Assembly (NCBI GenBank): GCA_049513455.1
Contig: JBEKWB010000002.1
Location: 151,746-215,745 of the forward strand
Length of the DNA: 64,000 bases
Direction: 5' to 3'
Source: Bog-473 sp049513455
GTDB lineage: Bacteria > Actinomycetota > Acidimicrobiia > Acidimicrobiales > RAAP-2
The first letter of the stretch is position 1. Every line of letters starts with the position of its first letter. Below the pieces are notes generated by a model that saw only the letters and a program-made list of their open reading frames with translations, was not told the DNA's origin and searched no databases. The position numbers were made by a program, and so were the translations under genes. This document shows positions 25,871 to 34,088 of the stretch, one piece after another.

Positions 25871-27420
25871 CCTGGAGTCACCTCTTTCCAATTACCCACG
25901 GAATCGCTCAATTGACGGCGACTTCCGGATTGCGACCACCGGCCCATGGCCCGCACCAGGATCCCGTACACCCCGGGGCTGTAAGGCCATTGGGTCACGA
26001 TCTTTCCGCTGGGAGACTTGTAGTAGTTCTCTGCAATAGCCCACGATGTCGAGCCCACCTGTTCCTGCAACCATGCGTCGTACATAGCCGACCATGCGCT
26101 CTTGACCTCGAAGGCAGTCACGCCCTGTCGGCGCATGCGCTTGACGGCACGGACGATGTGCTCGGCTTGACGCATCAGCATGGAAACGATCTCACCCCCG
26201 TTCGTCCCCGGGCCGTAAACCATGTAGAAGTTGGGAAAGCCCGGAACGGTCAGCCCCAGAAATGCGCTCGGCTCGCCTGCCCACACATCCTGCAACGTCC
26301 GGCCGGCTCGACCTCTGACCTCCATGGTGCCCAGATAGTCCGTTGTCTTGAACCCGGTGGCCAAGATGACGACATCAACTGGATGCTCTGCTCCACTCGA
26401 GTCCACCAACCCGGCGCGGGTGACCGATTCCACTGGGAAGGGAACCAACTCAACATTGGGCAATTTCAGGCTGGCGTAGAAGGTCGAGTTGAACACGAGC
26501 CTCTTGCCCCAGAATGGATAGTCAGGCGTGACCGCCTTACGGACATCGGGGTACTCCGAAAACTCCCTGTCGATGAAAGCTAGAGCGGCCTGTCGGCCCA
26601 TCTCGTTCTCCGGGGTGTCAGGCCGGAAGGGAGCCCCCTTCCAGATCCTCTTCTCAGTCGCCCAGAACCACTTGGCTCGCTCGAGACGGTAATGAACGGG
26701 CTTGAGGAATCGCGCGCTCTCTTCGGGGGAGTAGTCGCGCTCATCCTTCGGAATTATCCAACCCGGTTGCCGCTGGAAGAGGTAGAGCTTCTTTGCAACC
26801 TTGGCTAGTTCGGGTACAACCTGAGTTGCGGTTGATCCAGTACCGACGACCGCAATCGTCTTTTCCGCTAAATCGTGTTGACCCTCCCATCGGGCCGTGT
26901 GGAATTTCGGCCCGGCGAAGTTCTCCAGACCAGGCCAGGACGGATACTTGGGAATATTGAGAAAACCAGTGGCGGCGACAAGCACGTGGCAGTCCGCGCT
27001 CTCCCCCGTGCCCAATTTCAGGGCATAGCTGTCAGTCTCGCCGTTCCAGGTCGCCGACTCCACGGCGACGCCGAGTTGTAGATGGGAACGAAGGCCGAAC
27101 TCCTCGACAGTGTCTTCGAGATACCCAAGTAGCTCGTCCCGCTTGGCATGGCTACGCGTCCACGCGTACGGTTTGAATGGATAGGAGTAGACGTAGGACA
27201 CCGTGTCCACCTCTGCGCCGGGATACCGGTTGTGCCACCATGTCCCACCGACGTGGTCAGCCTTGTCATAGATCGTGAAGGTATCGATCCCGGACCTCCT
27301 GAGAAGGGCACCCAGACCGATTCCGCCGAATCCGGCACCGACGATTGCGATGTTCGGTGTGTCCGAGCCATCCCACAGCCGCCGGATCCTCCCGCTCCAG
27401 CCGATGTCGCCTGTTCTCAA
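25867..27420 (-). CDS. Flavin-containing (type I Baeyer-Villiger-like) monooxygenase
   Basis: This 517-residue protein has two dinucleotide motifs, GAGFGG (28-33) and GTGSTA (193-198). The BVMO fingerprint F-x-G-x3-H-x3-W is present at 168-178 (FAGPKFHTARW), followed by E rather than the usual P or D. The second BVMO signature, GGTWWHNRYPGAEVD, is at 59-73. Such enzymes insert oxygen next to a ketone using NADPH and FAD, giving esters or lactones. A TTG start is used by default, as no ATG is available before the first Rossmann motif. It is downstream of ALDH with a motif copy in the gap. Confidence 0.88.
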   Translation of the reverse strand: MRTGDIGWSGRIRRLWDGSDTPNIAIVGAGFGGIGLGALLRRSGIDTFTIYDKADHVGGTWWHNRYPGAEVDTVSYVYSYPFKPYAWTRSHAKRDELLGYLEDTVEEFGLRSHLQLGVAVESATWNGETDSYALKLGTGESADCHVLVAATGFLNIPKYPSWPGLENFAGPKFHTARWEGQHDLAEKTIAVVGTGSTATQVVPELAKVAKKLYLFQRQPGWIIPKDERDYSPEESARFLKPVHYRLERAKWFWATEKRIWKGAPFRPDTPENEMGRQAALAFIDREFSEYPDVRKAVTPDYPFWGKRLVFNSTFYASLKLPNVELVPFPVESVTRAGLVDSSGAEHPVDVVILATGFKTTDYLGTMEVRGRAGRTLQDVWAGEPSAFLGLTVPGFPNFYMVYGPGTNGGEIVSMLMRQAEHIVRAVKRMRRQGVTAFEVKSAWSAMYDAWLQEQVGSTSWAIAENYYKSPSGKIVTQWPYSPGVYGILVRAMGRWSQSGSRRQLSDSVGNWKEVTPG

Positions 27421-27471
27421 GAGCGCAGACCCCCCGTGCCTCGGGCCGGGACCGATCCCGAGCCCTGAGAC

Positions 27472-27485
27472 CTCTAAATATATTC
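27472..27485. promoter_or_regulatory. Recurrent intergenic motif, copy g (CTCTAAATATATTC)
   Basis: It is found in the 105-bp gap between the ALDH stop and the monooxygenase start, 52 nt upstream of the latter. It is related to copies e and f (CTTTAGAT-type on one strand). It could give the BVMO-SDR-P450 part of the operon an internal promoter. Confidence 0.35.
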
Positions 27486-27525
27486 AGTTCGGCCGCTCAC
27501 CGCTACGGTGAGGCCAGCCGGCTCA

Positions 27526-29019
27526 CTACTGGCCTGCGCCCTCACGCTGTCCATAGGCGAGCAGCTTGACTTCGGTGTACTCATCGAAACCGAGCACGCC
27601 CATCTCGCGTCCGATGCCACTCTGCTTGTAGCCGCCGAAAGGAGAGTCAGGTGCATGGTAAAGGCCTCCGTTGACGTTGACATTGCCCGCCCGGAGTCGA
27701 TGGGCAATGGCTTCGGCCCGTTCGAGCGACCCGCTCTCGACCTGGGCGGCCAGGCCGTAGATCGTCCCGTTGGCGATCTCCACTGCCTCGTTGTCGTCTT
27801 CGAAGGGGATGATGCACAGAACCGGACCGAAGATCTCCTCTTGAGCCAGCCGCGACTTCGGGTCGACGTCAGCAAAGATCGTGGGCTCGACAAAATACCC
27901 CGACTTCATAGTGGTAGGCCGATGTCCTCCCGTGACCAATCGAGCGCCCTCCGATTGTCCGAGCTCAATATAGGAGAGGACCCGTTCGTGCTGTCGGCGG
28001 TTGATCAGTGGGCCCATGTACACGGCAGGGTCGGCCGGGTCACCGTAGACCACGGATTCGAAGGCGCCCTTCACCTTGTCGACCATTTCTGCGTAGACCT
28101 GCCGCTGCACCAGGAGCCTGGTGTTGATGGAGCATCCCTGTCCGGCTTGGGCGCATGAGCCGAAGGCTGCGATCATCGCGACCTCGTCGAGTGGCGCGTC
28201 GTCACAGACGATGCAGGCCGATTTGCCACCCAGCTCGAGGAAGACATTCTTCACGGTCGGCGCCGCAACTGCCATCAAGTGGCGACCGACGGCAGTCGAT
28301 CCGGTGAAACTCACGACGTCCACACGGAGATCCTCCGCCAGCTTCTGCGCGACGGAGTTGTCCGACGTCGGAATCACGTTGAGTACCCCGGCCGGCATGT
28401 CCGTCTCCTCGGCGGCCAGGCGACCCAGGGCTGTCGCCGTCCACGGGGTATCCGGAGCCGGCTTCAGGATGGCGGTGCATCCAGCGCCCAGTGCGGCGCT
28501 GAGCTTGGCCAAGTTGACCTGCATCGGGGCGTTCCAGGGTGTGATGCAGGCCGCGACCCCGGCGGCCTCCCGGCGCAGGGTGCGGCGGGTGGGAATGCCG
28601 AGGAAGTCGCTCAGCCCGAGGTCTTTCTCCCATTCATAGCGCTCCACCAGGTCCGCGGCATAGAGCAGGTGCTTGATCGATGTATCGAACTGGACCCCGT
28701 GAAGAGAGCCCTCCGTGGCGCCCACTTCCGCCCGGATGGTCTCCCTGATCTCGGGAGCGTGACGTTCGAGGGCGGCATGAAGTTGGCGAAGGCACCGGGC
28801 CCGAAGGTTGTGGTCGCGCCACCAGGACTCTTCGTCGAACGCCACCCTTGCCGCGGCTATGGCATCATCCATATCCCGGCCGCTGGCGTCGGCGCAGACG
28901 CCAATGACCTGCTCTGTGACCGGACTCACGTTATCGAAGACCTTGCCGCCCTCTGCTGATCGCAGCACGCCCCCGATGTACAGCCGCTCTTCTACAAACG
29001 GATCGATTTGGTCAGCCAT
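27526..29019 (-). CDS. Aldehyde dehydrogenase (NAD(P)-dependent)
   Basis: This 497-residue ALDH is of family length. It carries the general base E262 in FLELGGK, the nucleophile C296 in AQAGQGCS, PWNAP at 161-165 and FTGSTAVGR at the cofactor loop. It converts an aldehyde to the acid that the ligases could activate. It sits between the DapB-like reductase and the monooxygenase in the minus-strand operon. Confidence 0.93.
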   Translation of the reverse strand: MADQIDPFVEERLYIGGVLRSAEGGKVFDNVSPVTEQVIGVCADASGRDMDDAIAAARVAFDEESWWRDHNLRARCLRQLHAALERHAPEIRETIRAEVGATEGSLHGVQFDTSIKHLLYAADLVERYEWEKDLGLSDFLGIPTRRTLRREAAGVAACITPWNAPMQVNLAKLSAALGAGCTAILKPAPDTPWTATALGRLAAEETDMPAGVLNVIPTSDNSVAQKLAEDLRVDVVSFTGSTAVGRHLMAVAAPTVKNVFLELGGKSACIVCDDAPLDEVAMIAAFGSCAQAGQGCSINTRLLVQRQVYAEMVDKVKGAFESVVYGDPADPAVYMGPLINRRQHERVLSYIELGQSEGARLVTGGHRPTTMKSGYFVEPTIFADVDPKSRLAQEEIFGPVLCIIPFEDDNEAVEIANGTIYGLAAQVESGSLERAEAIAHRLRAGNVNVNGGLYHAPDSPFGGYKQSGIGREMGVLGFDEYTEVKLLAYGQREGAGQ

Positions 29020-29075
29020 GTTCTTTGGCCCTTCCTGTAGTGCCGACCTGCTCGGGGTCGGTCATCTCGCTCCCC

Positions 29076-30125
29076 TCATTGGCCACGGCGTGCCAATCCG
29101 TCGCCGGCGACGGCCATGGGGAAGTCGAGAACGGACACCGCTCCCGGCGGCGCTGCGACGAGACGGATGATCATGTTCATGGCGCGAGCCGAATTCAGCC
29201 GGGAGTTGGCGGCTCCGGGCTCGACGCCTTGAGGCCAGCCCATTGTCGCGACGATGGGCGGGTCACCGTCGATCTCCACGGTGTAGGGAGGCTGCTCATG
29301 GTCCTTGCGCCAGCCTTCCCCGAGACCCAGCACAGCGGTCTGCTCGTTGGTGATCGTGACGAACGGGCGGTCGCCCGAGTAGCCAGTGACCTCCCAGCGG
29401 GCCCCGGCGACAGCGCCTTTCTTGACGAGGAGTCCCGAACCTTCGAGCGTGACGTCCTGAGCGGCGGGGACGAGATCCTTGCGGGTCAGTTCCGAGTGGG
29501 TACATTCGAAACCGAGAGCTGTTGCGATCATGTTCGCCGACTGGCCCAGGCAGGATCGAAAGAGGCCGTCCACCATGGACTGGTACTCCTCGTCGGCAGC
29601 AGCAACCCCGAGGCCGATGCTCTGTATCTGGGCGGCGGAGGGGTAGGTGGACACGTGGTTACGCTGCCAAGCACGGATGTAGTCGATCCGGCCGGTGTAG
29701 CCCGTCACGAAAAGCGGGAAGACGTCGCTGATGAGGCCTGGAATATTGCCGCCGGCGGCAAACGAAGCGTTGCCGGCCTTGCCGGCGACGTCGATCTCGT
29801 CGAATTCAGGTTGCCCGGGCAGGAAGTAGCCGCCCATGCCCGTGTAGACGTTGATCCCTTCCCGCAGAAGTCTGCTGATGAGAGGGACGTCCCACAACAT
29901 TCCGGAATAGATGGCCGCGTCTGGCCTGGTCGCGATCACCTCGTCGACGCTCTGGGTCGTCATGACGCCGTTCGGCGTGGCGCCGACCAGCTCCCCCGAG
30001 TCCCGGCCTGCCTTGCCGTCAGAGTGGACGAGCACAGCCACGAGCTCGAGCTGCGGGTGCCCTTCGAGACGCCGGATTATCTCGGAGCCGACGCCGCCCG
30101 TGTAGAGCTGCGCTAGTCGAATCAT
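29076..30125 (-). CDS. Dihydrodipicolinate reductase-like NAD(P)-dependent protein, copy 2
   Basis: This 349-residue protein belongs to the same family as the gene at 21054: N-terminal Rossmann motif LAQLYTGGVGSEIIRRL, AVLVHSDGKAGRDSGEL, and a C-terminal half with PPYTVEIDGDPP. It follows the PanC-like gene by about 30 nt and precedes ALDH. The two copies are clearly divergent, so they probably serve different steps. The function cannot be assigned more precisely. Confidence 0.75.
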   Translation of the reverse strand: MIRLAQLYTGGVGSEIIRRLEGHPQLELVAVLVHSDGKAGRDSGELVGATPNGVMTTQSVDEVIATRPDAAIYSGMLWDVPLISRLLREGINVYTGMGGYFLPGQPEFDEIDVAGKAGNASFAAGGNIPGLISDVFPLFVTGYTGRIDYIRAWQRNHVSTYPSAAQIQSIGLGVAAADEEYQSMVDGLFRSCLGQSANMIATALGFECTHSELTRKDLVPAAQDVTLEGSGLLVKKGAVAGARWEVTGYSGDRPFVTITNEQTAVLGLGEGWRKDHEQPPYTVEIDGDPPIVATMGWPQGVEPGAANSRLNSARAMNMIIRLVAAPPGAVSVLDFPMAVAGDGLARRGQ

Positions 30126-30156
30126 TTGTAGGTCCCCCTTGGCTACGTGCGGAAGA

Positions 30157-31005
30157 TCATTCCGACAGTTCGATGCCGATGTTGTCGACGAGGCGCACCG
30201 CGCCCAACTCGATCGAGGCGAGGAGTCTCACCGAGCCGGACAGCTCGACGAGAGGCTCCATCGTCGCCGACACGACAGCTGTGAAGTACCGGATGCGAGC
30301 CGCACTGCCGACGGTCTCGGAGAAGATCGCCGACAACTCCCGGGTGGAGCGAGTGCCGCCGATGGCGGCCCTGCGGGCGGCGGCGAGCGCGCGGTACAGC
30401 ACCGGCGCTTCGGCCAGCTGCGCCTCGGTCAGCTGCTGGTTGCGACTGGACAGAGCCAAACCCCGTTCGTCCCGGATGGTCGGACAACCGATGATCTCGA
30501 CCGGCCAGGCCAGATCCATCGCGAGACGTCGGAACATCGCAAGTTGTTGCCAGTCCTTCTCGCCGAAGTAAGAGCGACAGGGGCCGAAGATGTGCCAGAG
30601 CTTCCCCATGGTCATGGCGATCAGATCCAGATGCGCCGGCGATTCCAGATGCGGCACCTCACTGGACATCGCGGGCAGGCTCACCCTGGTCATCGGTTCG
30701 CTCGGGAAGAGCTCGCCACTATCCGGAGCGAAGACGATGTCCAACCCCGCGCTCGCTGCGAGGGAGAAGTCGCGCTCTGCATCACGACCCGGTCCGACCT
30801 GTGAAGCCATCCAGTCGGATGCCGAGCGTCCACCCCAGAAGAGCGCTGTTATGTCGTTTTCCTCCGCGGCCCGACGGATCAACGAGAGGTGGCCTTCGTG
30901 CATCGCTCCGCTGGTTCCGACCATTCCGACCTGTTGGCCACTACCACGGACCTTGTCGAGAAAGGTCTTCAGGTCGGCGCACCGGTCATAAAGATCGAGA
31001 GTCAT
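30157..31005 (-). CDS. PanC-like pantoate-beta-alanine ligase homologue with altered acid pocket
   Basis: The ATG at 31005 overlaps the upstream SDR stop and follows GGAGAGGG, giving 282 residues. PanC landmarks for ATP use are kept: the HIGH-type MHEGHLSLIR, YFGEKDWQQL (equivalents of K160 and Q164 of M. tuberculosis PanC) and ALSSRN. However, the pantoate-site VPTMG reads VGTSG and the FVNPxQF segment reads FWGGRSASDW, removing the Met40 and Gln72 equivalents. It may therefore ligate a different acid or amine. No panB or panD is nearby; the whole operon is catabolic. Confidence 0.82.
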   Translation of the reverse strand: MTLDLYDRCADLKTFLDKVRGSGQQVGMVGTSGAMHEGHLSLIRRAAEENDITALFWGGRSASDWMASQVGPGRDAERDFSLAASAGLDIVFAPDSGELFPSEPMTRVSLPAMSSEVPHLESPAHLDLIAMTMGKLWHIFGPCRSYFGEKDWQQLAMFRRLAMDLAWPVEIIGCPTIRDERGLALSSRNQQLTEAQLAEAPVLYRALAAARRAAIGGTRSTRELSAIFSETVGSAARIRYFTAVVSATMEPLVELSGSVRLLASIELGAVRLVDNIGIELSE

Positions 31006-31814
31006 GCCCTCTCCTTCGTCCCGAGGTCGAGCTCGGGTAGAGCTTGATGACACAGGGCGCCACCGTCGATAGGGAGTTCGATGCCGGTCACGTACTTCGA
31101 CTCGTCAGAGGCGAGATAGACGACGCCGGCGGCGACATCGGCCGGCTCTCCGAATCGGGGAACCATGATGTTCTTCTGAAACGCGGCGCGCTTGTCCGGA
31201 TCACTGAGGATCCGCTGCAGCGTCTCGGTACCTGTGTCTATGAACCCGACGATGATGGTGTTGGCCCGGATGTCCTCTTTGCCGAAGTCGACGGCCAGTT
31301 GGCGGGTCATCGCATTGATCGCGCCCTTGGACGCGTGGTAGGCAGGCCGCTCCGGAAGAGCGGACTTCGACGAGGTGGCTGAAATGTTGATGATCGAGCC
31401 ACCACCGGCTCGGCGCATCTCGGCGACGGCGTACTTGCAGGCCCAGAATGTGCCGTAGAGCGCAATGCGCATGATGTTATCGAAGGTCGTGTTCTCGACG
31501 ACATCGATGTGACTGTCGTTTCCGCTACCCGCGTCGTCCGAGATGGCGCTGCTCACCAGGGTGGTGAGGTGGCCGAAGCGCTCGACGGTTGTTCGGACCG
31601 CCCCCGCCACCTCATCCTCGACGCCGCTGTCGGCCGCTATGTAAACAGCCCGGCCCCCGGCGGAGCAGACAGCCTCTTCCAGCTCTCGGCCGAGGTCCGT
31701 GGATCGACCTGTGAAACCGACACACGCTCCCTCATTCGCAAGCCCCTCAACGATGCCGCGACCGATCCCGCGGGTGCCTCCTGTGACGAGAGCGACCTTG
31801 CCTTCGAGGCGCAT
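31002..31814 (-). CDS. Short-chain dehydrogenase/reductase (SDR)
   Basis: This 270-residue SDR is first in the seven-gene operon. It has TGGTRGIGRGI at the cofactor site, catalytic YHASK and IDGGAL near the end. The ATG at 31814 is preceded by GGGAGGGAG eight nt upstream. It is downstream of a TetR gene on the same strand, with a dyad (31842-31859) between them. Confidence 0.9.
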   Translation of the reverse strand: MRLEGKVALVTGGTRGIGRGIVEGLANEGACVGFTGRSTDLGRELEEAVCSAGGRAVYIAADSGVEDEVAGAVRTTVERFGHLTTLVSSAISDDAGSGNDSHIDVVENTTFDNIMRIALYGTFWACKYAVAEMRRAGGGSIINISATSSKSALPERPAYHASKGAINAMTRQLAVDFGKEDIRANTIIVGFIDTGTETLQRILSDPDKRAAFQKNIMVPRFGEPADVAAGVVYLASDESKYVTGIELPIDGGALCHQALPELDLGTKERA

Positions 31815-31841
31815 CGACTGATCTCCCTCCCGACTCGGCGG

Positions 31842-31859
31842 GGCACGTGCTCGAGTGCC
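31842..31859. promoter_or_regulatory. Dyad GGCAC-N8-GTGCC upstream of the seven-gene operon
   Basis: This 18-bp inverted repeat with 5-bp arms lies 28 nt before the SDR start and just after the TetR stop. Its size fits a TetR operator. Neither binding nor the identity of the regulator is shown by the sequence. Confidence 0.35.
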
Positions 31860-31890
31860 TTACCGGATGGACAGGAAGCTTATCACTCGT

Positions 31891-32514
31891 TCAGTCAGCG
31901 TCACCAGCCTCTCGTGACGCCCGCCCGGGATAGAGGGGCGCCGAGAGGAGGTCTGATACCGCCGAGTGCCAGCGCTCCAGGGCTTCGTCGCCGAGTACAT
32001 GGACGAGGTGGTCGGGCACGAGGACCGGACCCAACGCCATGAGAGTGATCACGGCGGCGACGGTCGCGACATCCTCAACCGGCCGGGCCATTCCCGACCC
32101 GGCGCGCCGACGGAGGTCACCGGCACCGTCCGTTACCATCCTGGAAAAGAGGTCGAGCCCCTCCTCGGAGCTCTCGAGGAGCATCCGGCGGATGTAGCTC
32201 CGGAGCAGCGGTTCAGCCGACATGAGCGCAGCGAACTCCTCGGTACGGCGCGCGTGCGCCCTGGAAGGATCAGCAGAGTCGCCGTCGTCGGCGGTCGCTG
32301 CCCTCAGCTGGGTCTGTACCCATTCCTCGACCGCTTCGATGACGCCCTGCTTGGAACCGAAGTGGTGCAAGACGAGCGGGGACGAGACGCCGGCCTCCCT
32401 GGCGATGGCACGAAGTGTCGCTCCCCTCGTCCCCTCCGTCGCGATGAGCCTGAAGGCCGAGTCGCGGATCCTGGCTCTCGCCGTGAGGTCCTCGGTGGCG
32501 CGGCGACTGTCCAT
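31891..32514 (-). CDS. TetR-family transcriptional regulator
   Basis: The start is placed at ATG 32514 (MDSRRATEDL), which leaves the usual short lead before the helix-turn-helix; the frame extends 22 codons further with no ribosome site. The HTH reads TLRAIAREAGVSSPLVLHHF, with FGSKQGVIEAV following. The C-terminal ligand domain is variable, about 207 residues in total. The location just upstream of the SDR-PanC-P450 operon on the same strand suggests local control. Confidence 0.88.
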   Translation of the reverse strand: MDSRRATEDLTARARIRDSAFRLIATEGTRGATLRAIAREAGVSSPLVLHHFGSKQGVIEAVEEWVQTQLRAATADDGDSADPSRAHARRTEEFAALMSAEPLLRSYIRRMLLESSEEGLDLFSRMVTDGAGDLRRRAGSGMARPVEDVATVAAVITLMALGPVLVPDHLVHVLGDEALERWHSAVSDLLSAPLYPGRASREAGDAD

Positions 32515-32598
32515 TTTCCCAACGTATCCCACCCTGTTGCCGAGGCCACCGCCGACCCCACTACCTGGCAAGAGCGTCACCGGCTCCTCGGGGATTCT

Positions 32599-33393
32599 TC
32601 AACCGAGCGACGCTATCCAGCCCTCAACGACACTGTTGAACTCATCGGGCCGCTCTTGGTGAAGCCAGTGGCCCAACCCGTCCCACGCGATCGTTCGGGA
32701 CCGGGAGTCGGTGAGGAGTGGCGCCTCCAGCCCGGCGCGGTCCGTCGACGCGTAGATGGCGAGTACTGGACACGAGCGTCCTCGCAAATACTCTTCGGAG
32801 GCCACGAAGTAGGCGAGAGCCTCGGGCCCTCCGAAGAGCGCGACCCCCGTGTCCCGCAGGACGTGAGGAGGTACACCGGCAATGCGGCGCATGTGCCACG
32901 GCTTCAGATGAGCGGGGGAAGTCGGCGTGTAGCCGGCGGAACCGAGCAGCGTCTGGACGGCCTTCACCGGGTCGTCGTCCAAGTCAGCGAGCGTGTCCTC
33001 GAGCATGGGTCGGTACTCGTCCGGAGTCAGATATCCGGGATCGACGCTCACGACGGCCTGAATCAAGGAGGGATACTCGACGGCCAAGGCGCTGGCGACC
33101 ACTCCGCCGAGCGAATGGCCCACTGCCACGACGGGCCCGCAGTCGAGTCCATCGACGAGACCGGCGAGGTCGTGAGCGAAGTCTCGAACGTCAAAACCCT
33201 TGTCGGGAACACTTGATCGGCCATGGCCCCGCAGATCGACGGCGATGACTCGGTGCCTGGCCGCAAAGTAGGGTAGCTGCCACATCCAATCGTGCGAGTC
33301 GCACGAATAACCGTGAATGAACAGGATCGAAGGGCTGCCGGTTCCCTCATCGGTAAAGAACAACCGCACATCGCCTACCTCAGCGAACGCCAT
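32599..33393 (-). CDS. Alpha/beta hydrolase
   Basis: This 264-residue alpha/beta hydrolase has an FIHGYS oxyanion region near residue 26, nucleophile S94 in VGHSLGG, and a C-terminal histidine in GLGHWLHQERP. The family includes esterases, lactonases and C-C bond hydrolases. A BVMO product (ester or lactone) would be a logical substrate, but this is only contextual. It lies 84 bp upstream of TetR on the same strand. Confidence 0.88.
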   Translation of the reverse strand: MAFAEVGDVRLFFTDEGTGSPSILFIHGYSCDSHDWMWQLPYFAARHRVIAVDLRGHGRSSVPDKGFDVRDFAHDLAGLVDGLDCGPVVAVGHSLGGVVASALAVEYPSLIQAVVSVDPGYLTPDEYRPMLEDTLADLDDDPVKAVQTLLGSAGYTPTSPAHLKPWHMRRIAGVPPHVLRDTGVALFGGPEALAYFVASEEYLRGRSCPVLAIYASTDRAGLEAPLLTDSRSRTIAWDGLGHWLHQERPDEFNSVVEGWIASLG

Positions 33394-33509
33394 AATCCCC
33401 CCTTCGCACGGAACCGGCGGGGCCTCCCCGCCAAGGACGACCGCTCAGCCACCCTCACCGCACCGTACCGGTTTGCGCGACGCGCCGGCAAGGTACGCGA
33501 GCCGTCAAC

Positions 33510-34028
33510 TCATGTGACCGCCTTGTGGCCCGGGGGCGGTCCGTCTTGCGGCCCGAGCCGCGGGGAGAACTCCGCCACATATCTGTCGAAGAAAGCCTTC
33601 CAGCTGGGTTCCTCCGAGGGCTGCTGTCGGGCCAGACGGGCAAGGCACTGTTCCCAGCCTGCCGCGTTGCGGGCCGCAATCCGAGGTGGCAGCTCGTCGG
33701 TCAAGACCATCAGGGTCCCGGTGCCCTCGGCGGAGAGATCGAAGCGCAAGGTTTCGTCCCCCCAGGAGAAGCTGAGCAGTGTCGGCTCGTCGACCGCCAG
33801 AACGTGGCCATGGAGCGTCATCTCGAGGACCTCAGGGGAGAAGCGGAACACGATCGCCGCGCCCACCTTCCAGGTACCGCCAACGACTTCCACGTCACAC
33901 GGGAACCATGACAGAAGTTGATCACGGTCAGTGAGGGCGCCCCAGACCACCCCCGGTGGATCCACAAGGCGGCGTTCGAGTCGCAAGGAGGCTCTCTGGC
34001 CCCCAGAGAGCAGTGTCGCCTCGGTCAT
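33510..34028 (-). CDS. SRPBCC/AHSA1-domain protein
   Basis: This 172-residue START-like/SRPBCC domain protein has RLERRLVDPPGVVWGALTD at the start of the fold, LLSWFPCDVEV, and a C-terminal helix GWEQCLARLARQ. Such proteins bind small hydrophobic ligands or act as activators of unknown specificity. It lies between an alpha/beta hydrolase and the c-di-GMP protein; no operon partner is obvious. Confidence 0.75.
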   Translation of the reverse strand: MTEATLLSGGQRASLRLERRLVDPPGVVWGALTDRDQLLSWFPCDVEVVGGTWKVGAAIVFRFSPEVLEMTLHGHVLAVDEPTLLSFSWGDETLRFDLSAEGTGTLMVLTDELPPRIAARNAAGWEQCLARLARQQPSEEPSWKAFFDRYVAEFSPRLGPQDGPPPGHKAVT

Positions 34029-34088
34029 GGAGTCCTCCTCCGCTCGAAATGCTTGGTTCGCGGCCGGCGATAGCCCACCAGCCCCGCG

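Noticed and set aside
30157..31005. Calling the PanC homologue a vitamin B5 biosynthesis gene
   Set aside because: Key pantoate-site residues are changed and the operon is catabolic, so the gene symbol panC was not assigned.
31966..33216. 416-codon plus-strand open frame opposite TetR and alpha/beta hydrolase
   Set aside because: It has no recognisable domain, is arginine/glycine/proline rich, and lies exactly opposite two genes with clear family motifs; a GC-rich antisense artefact.
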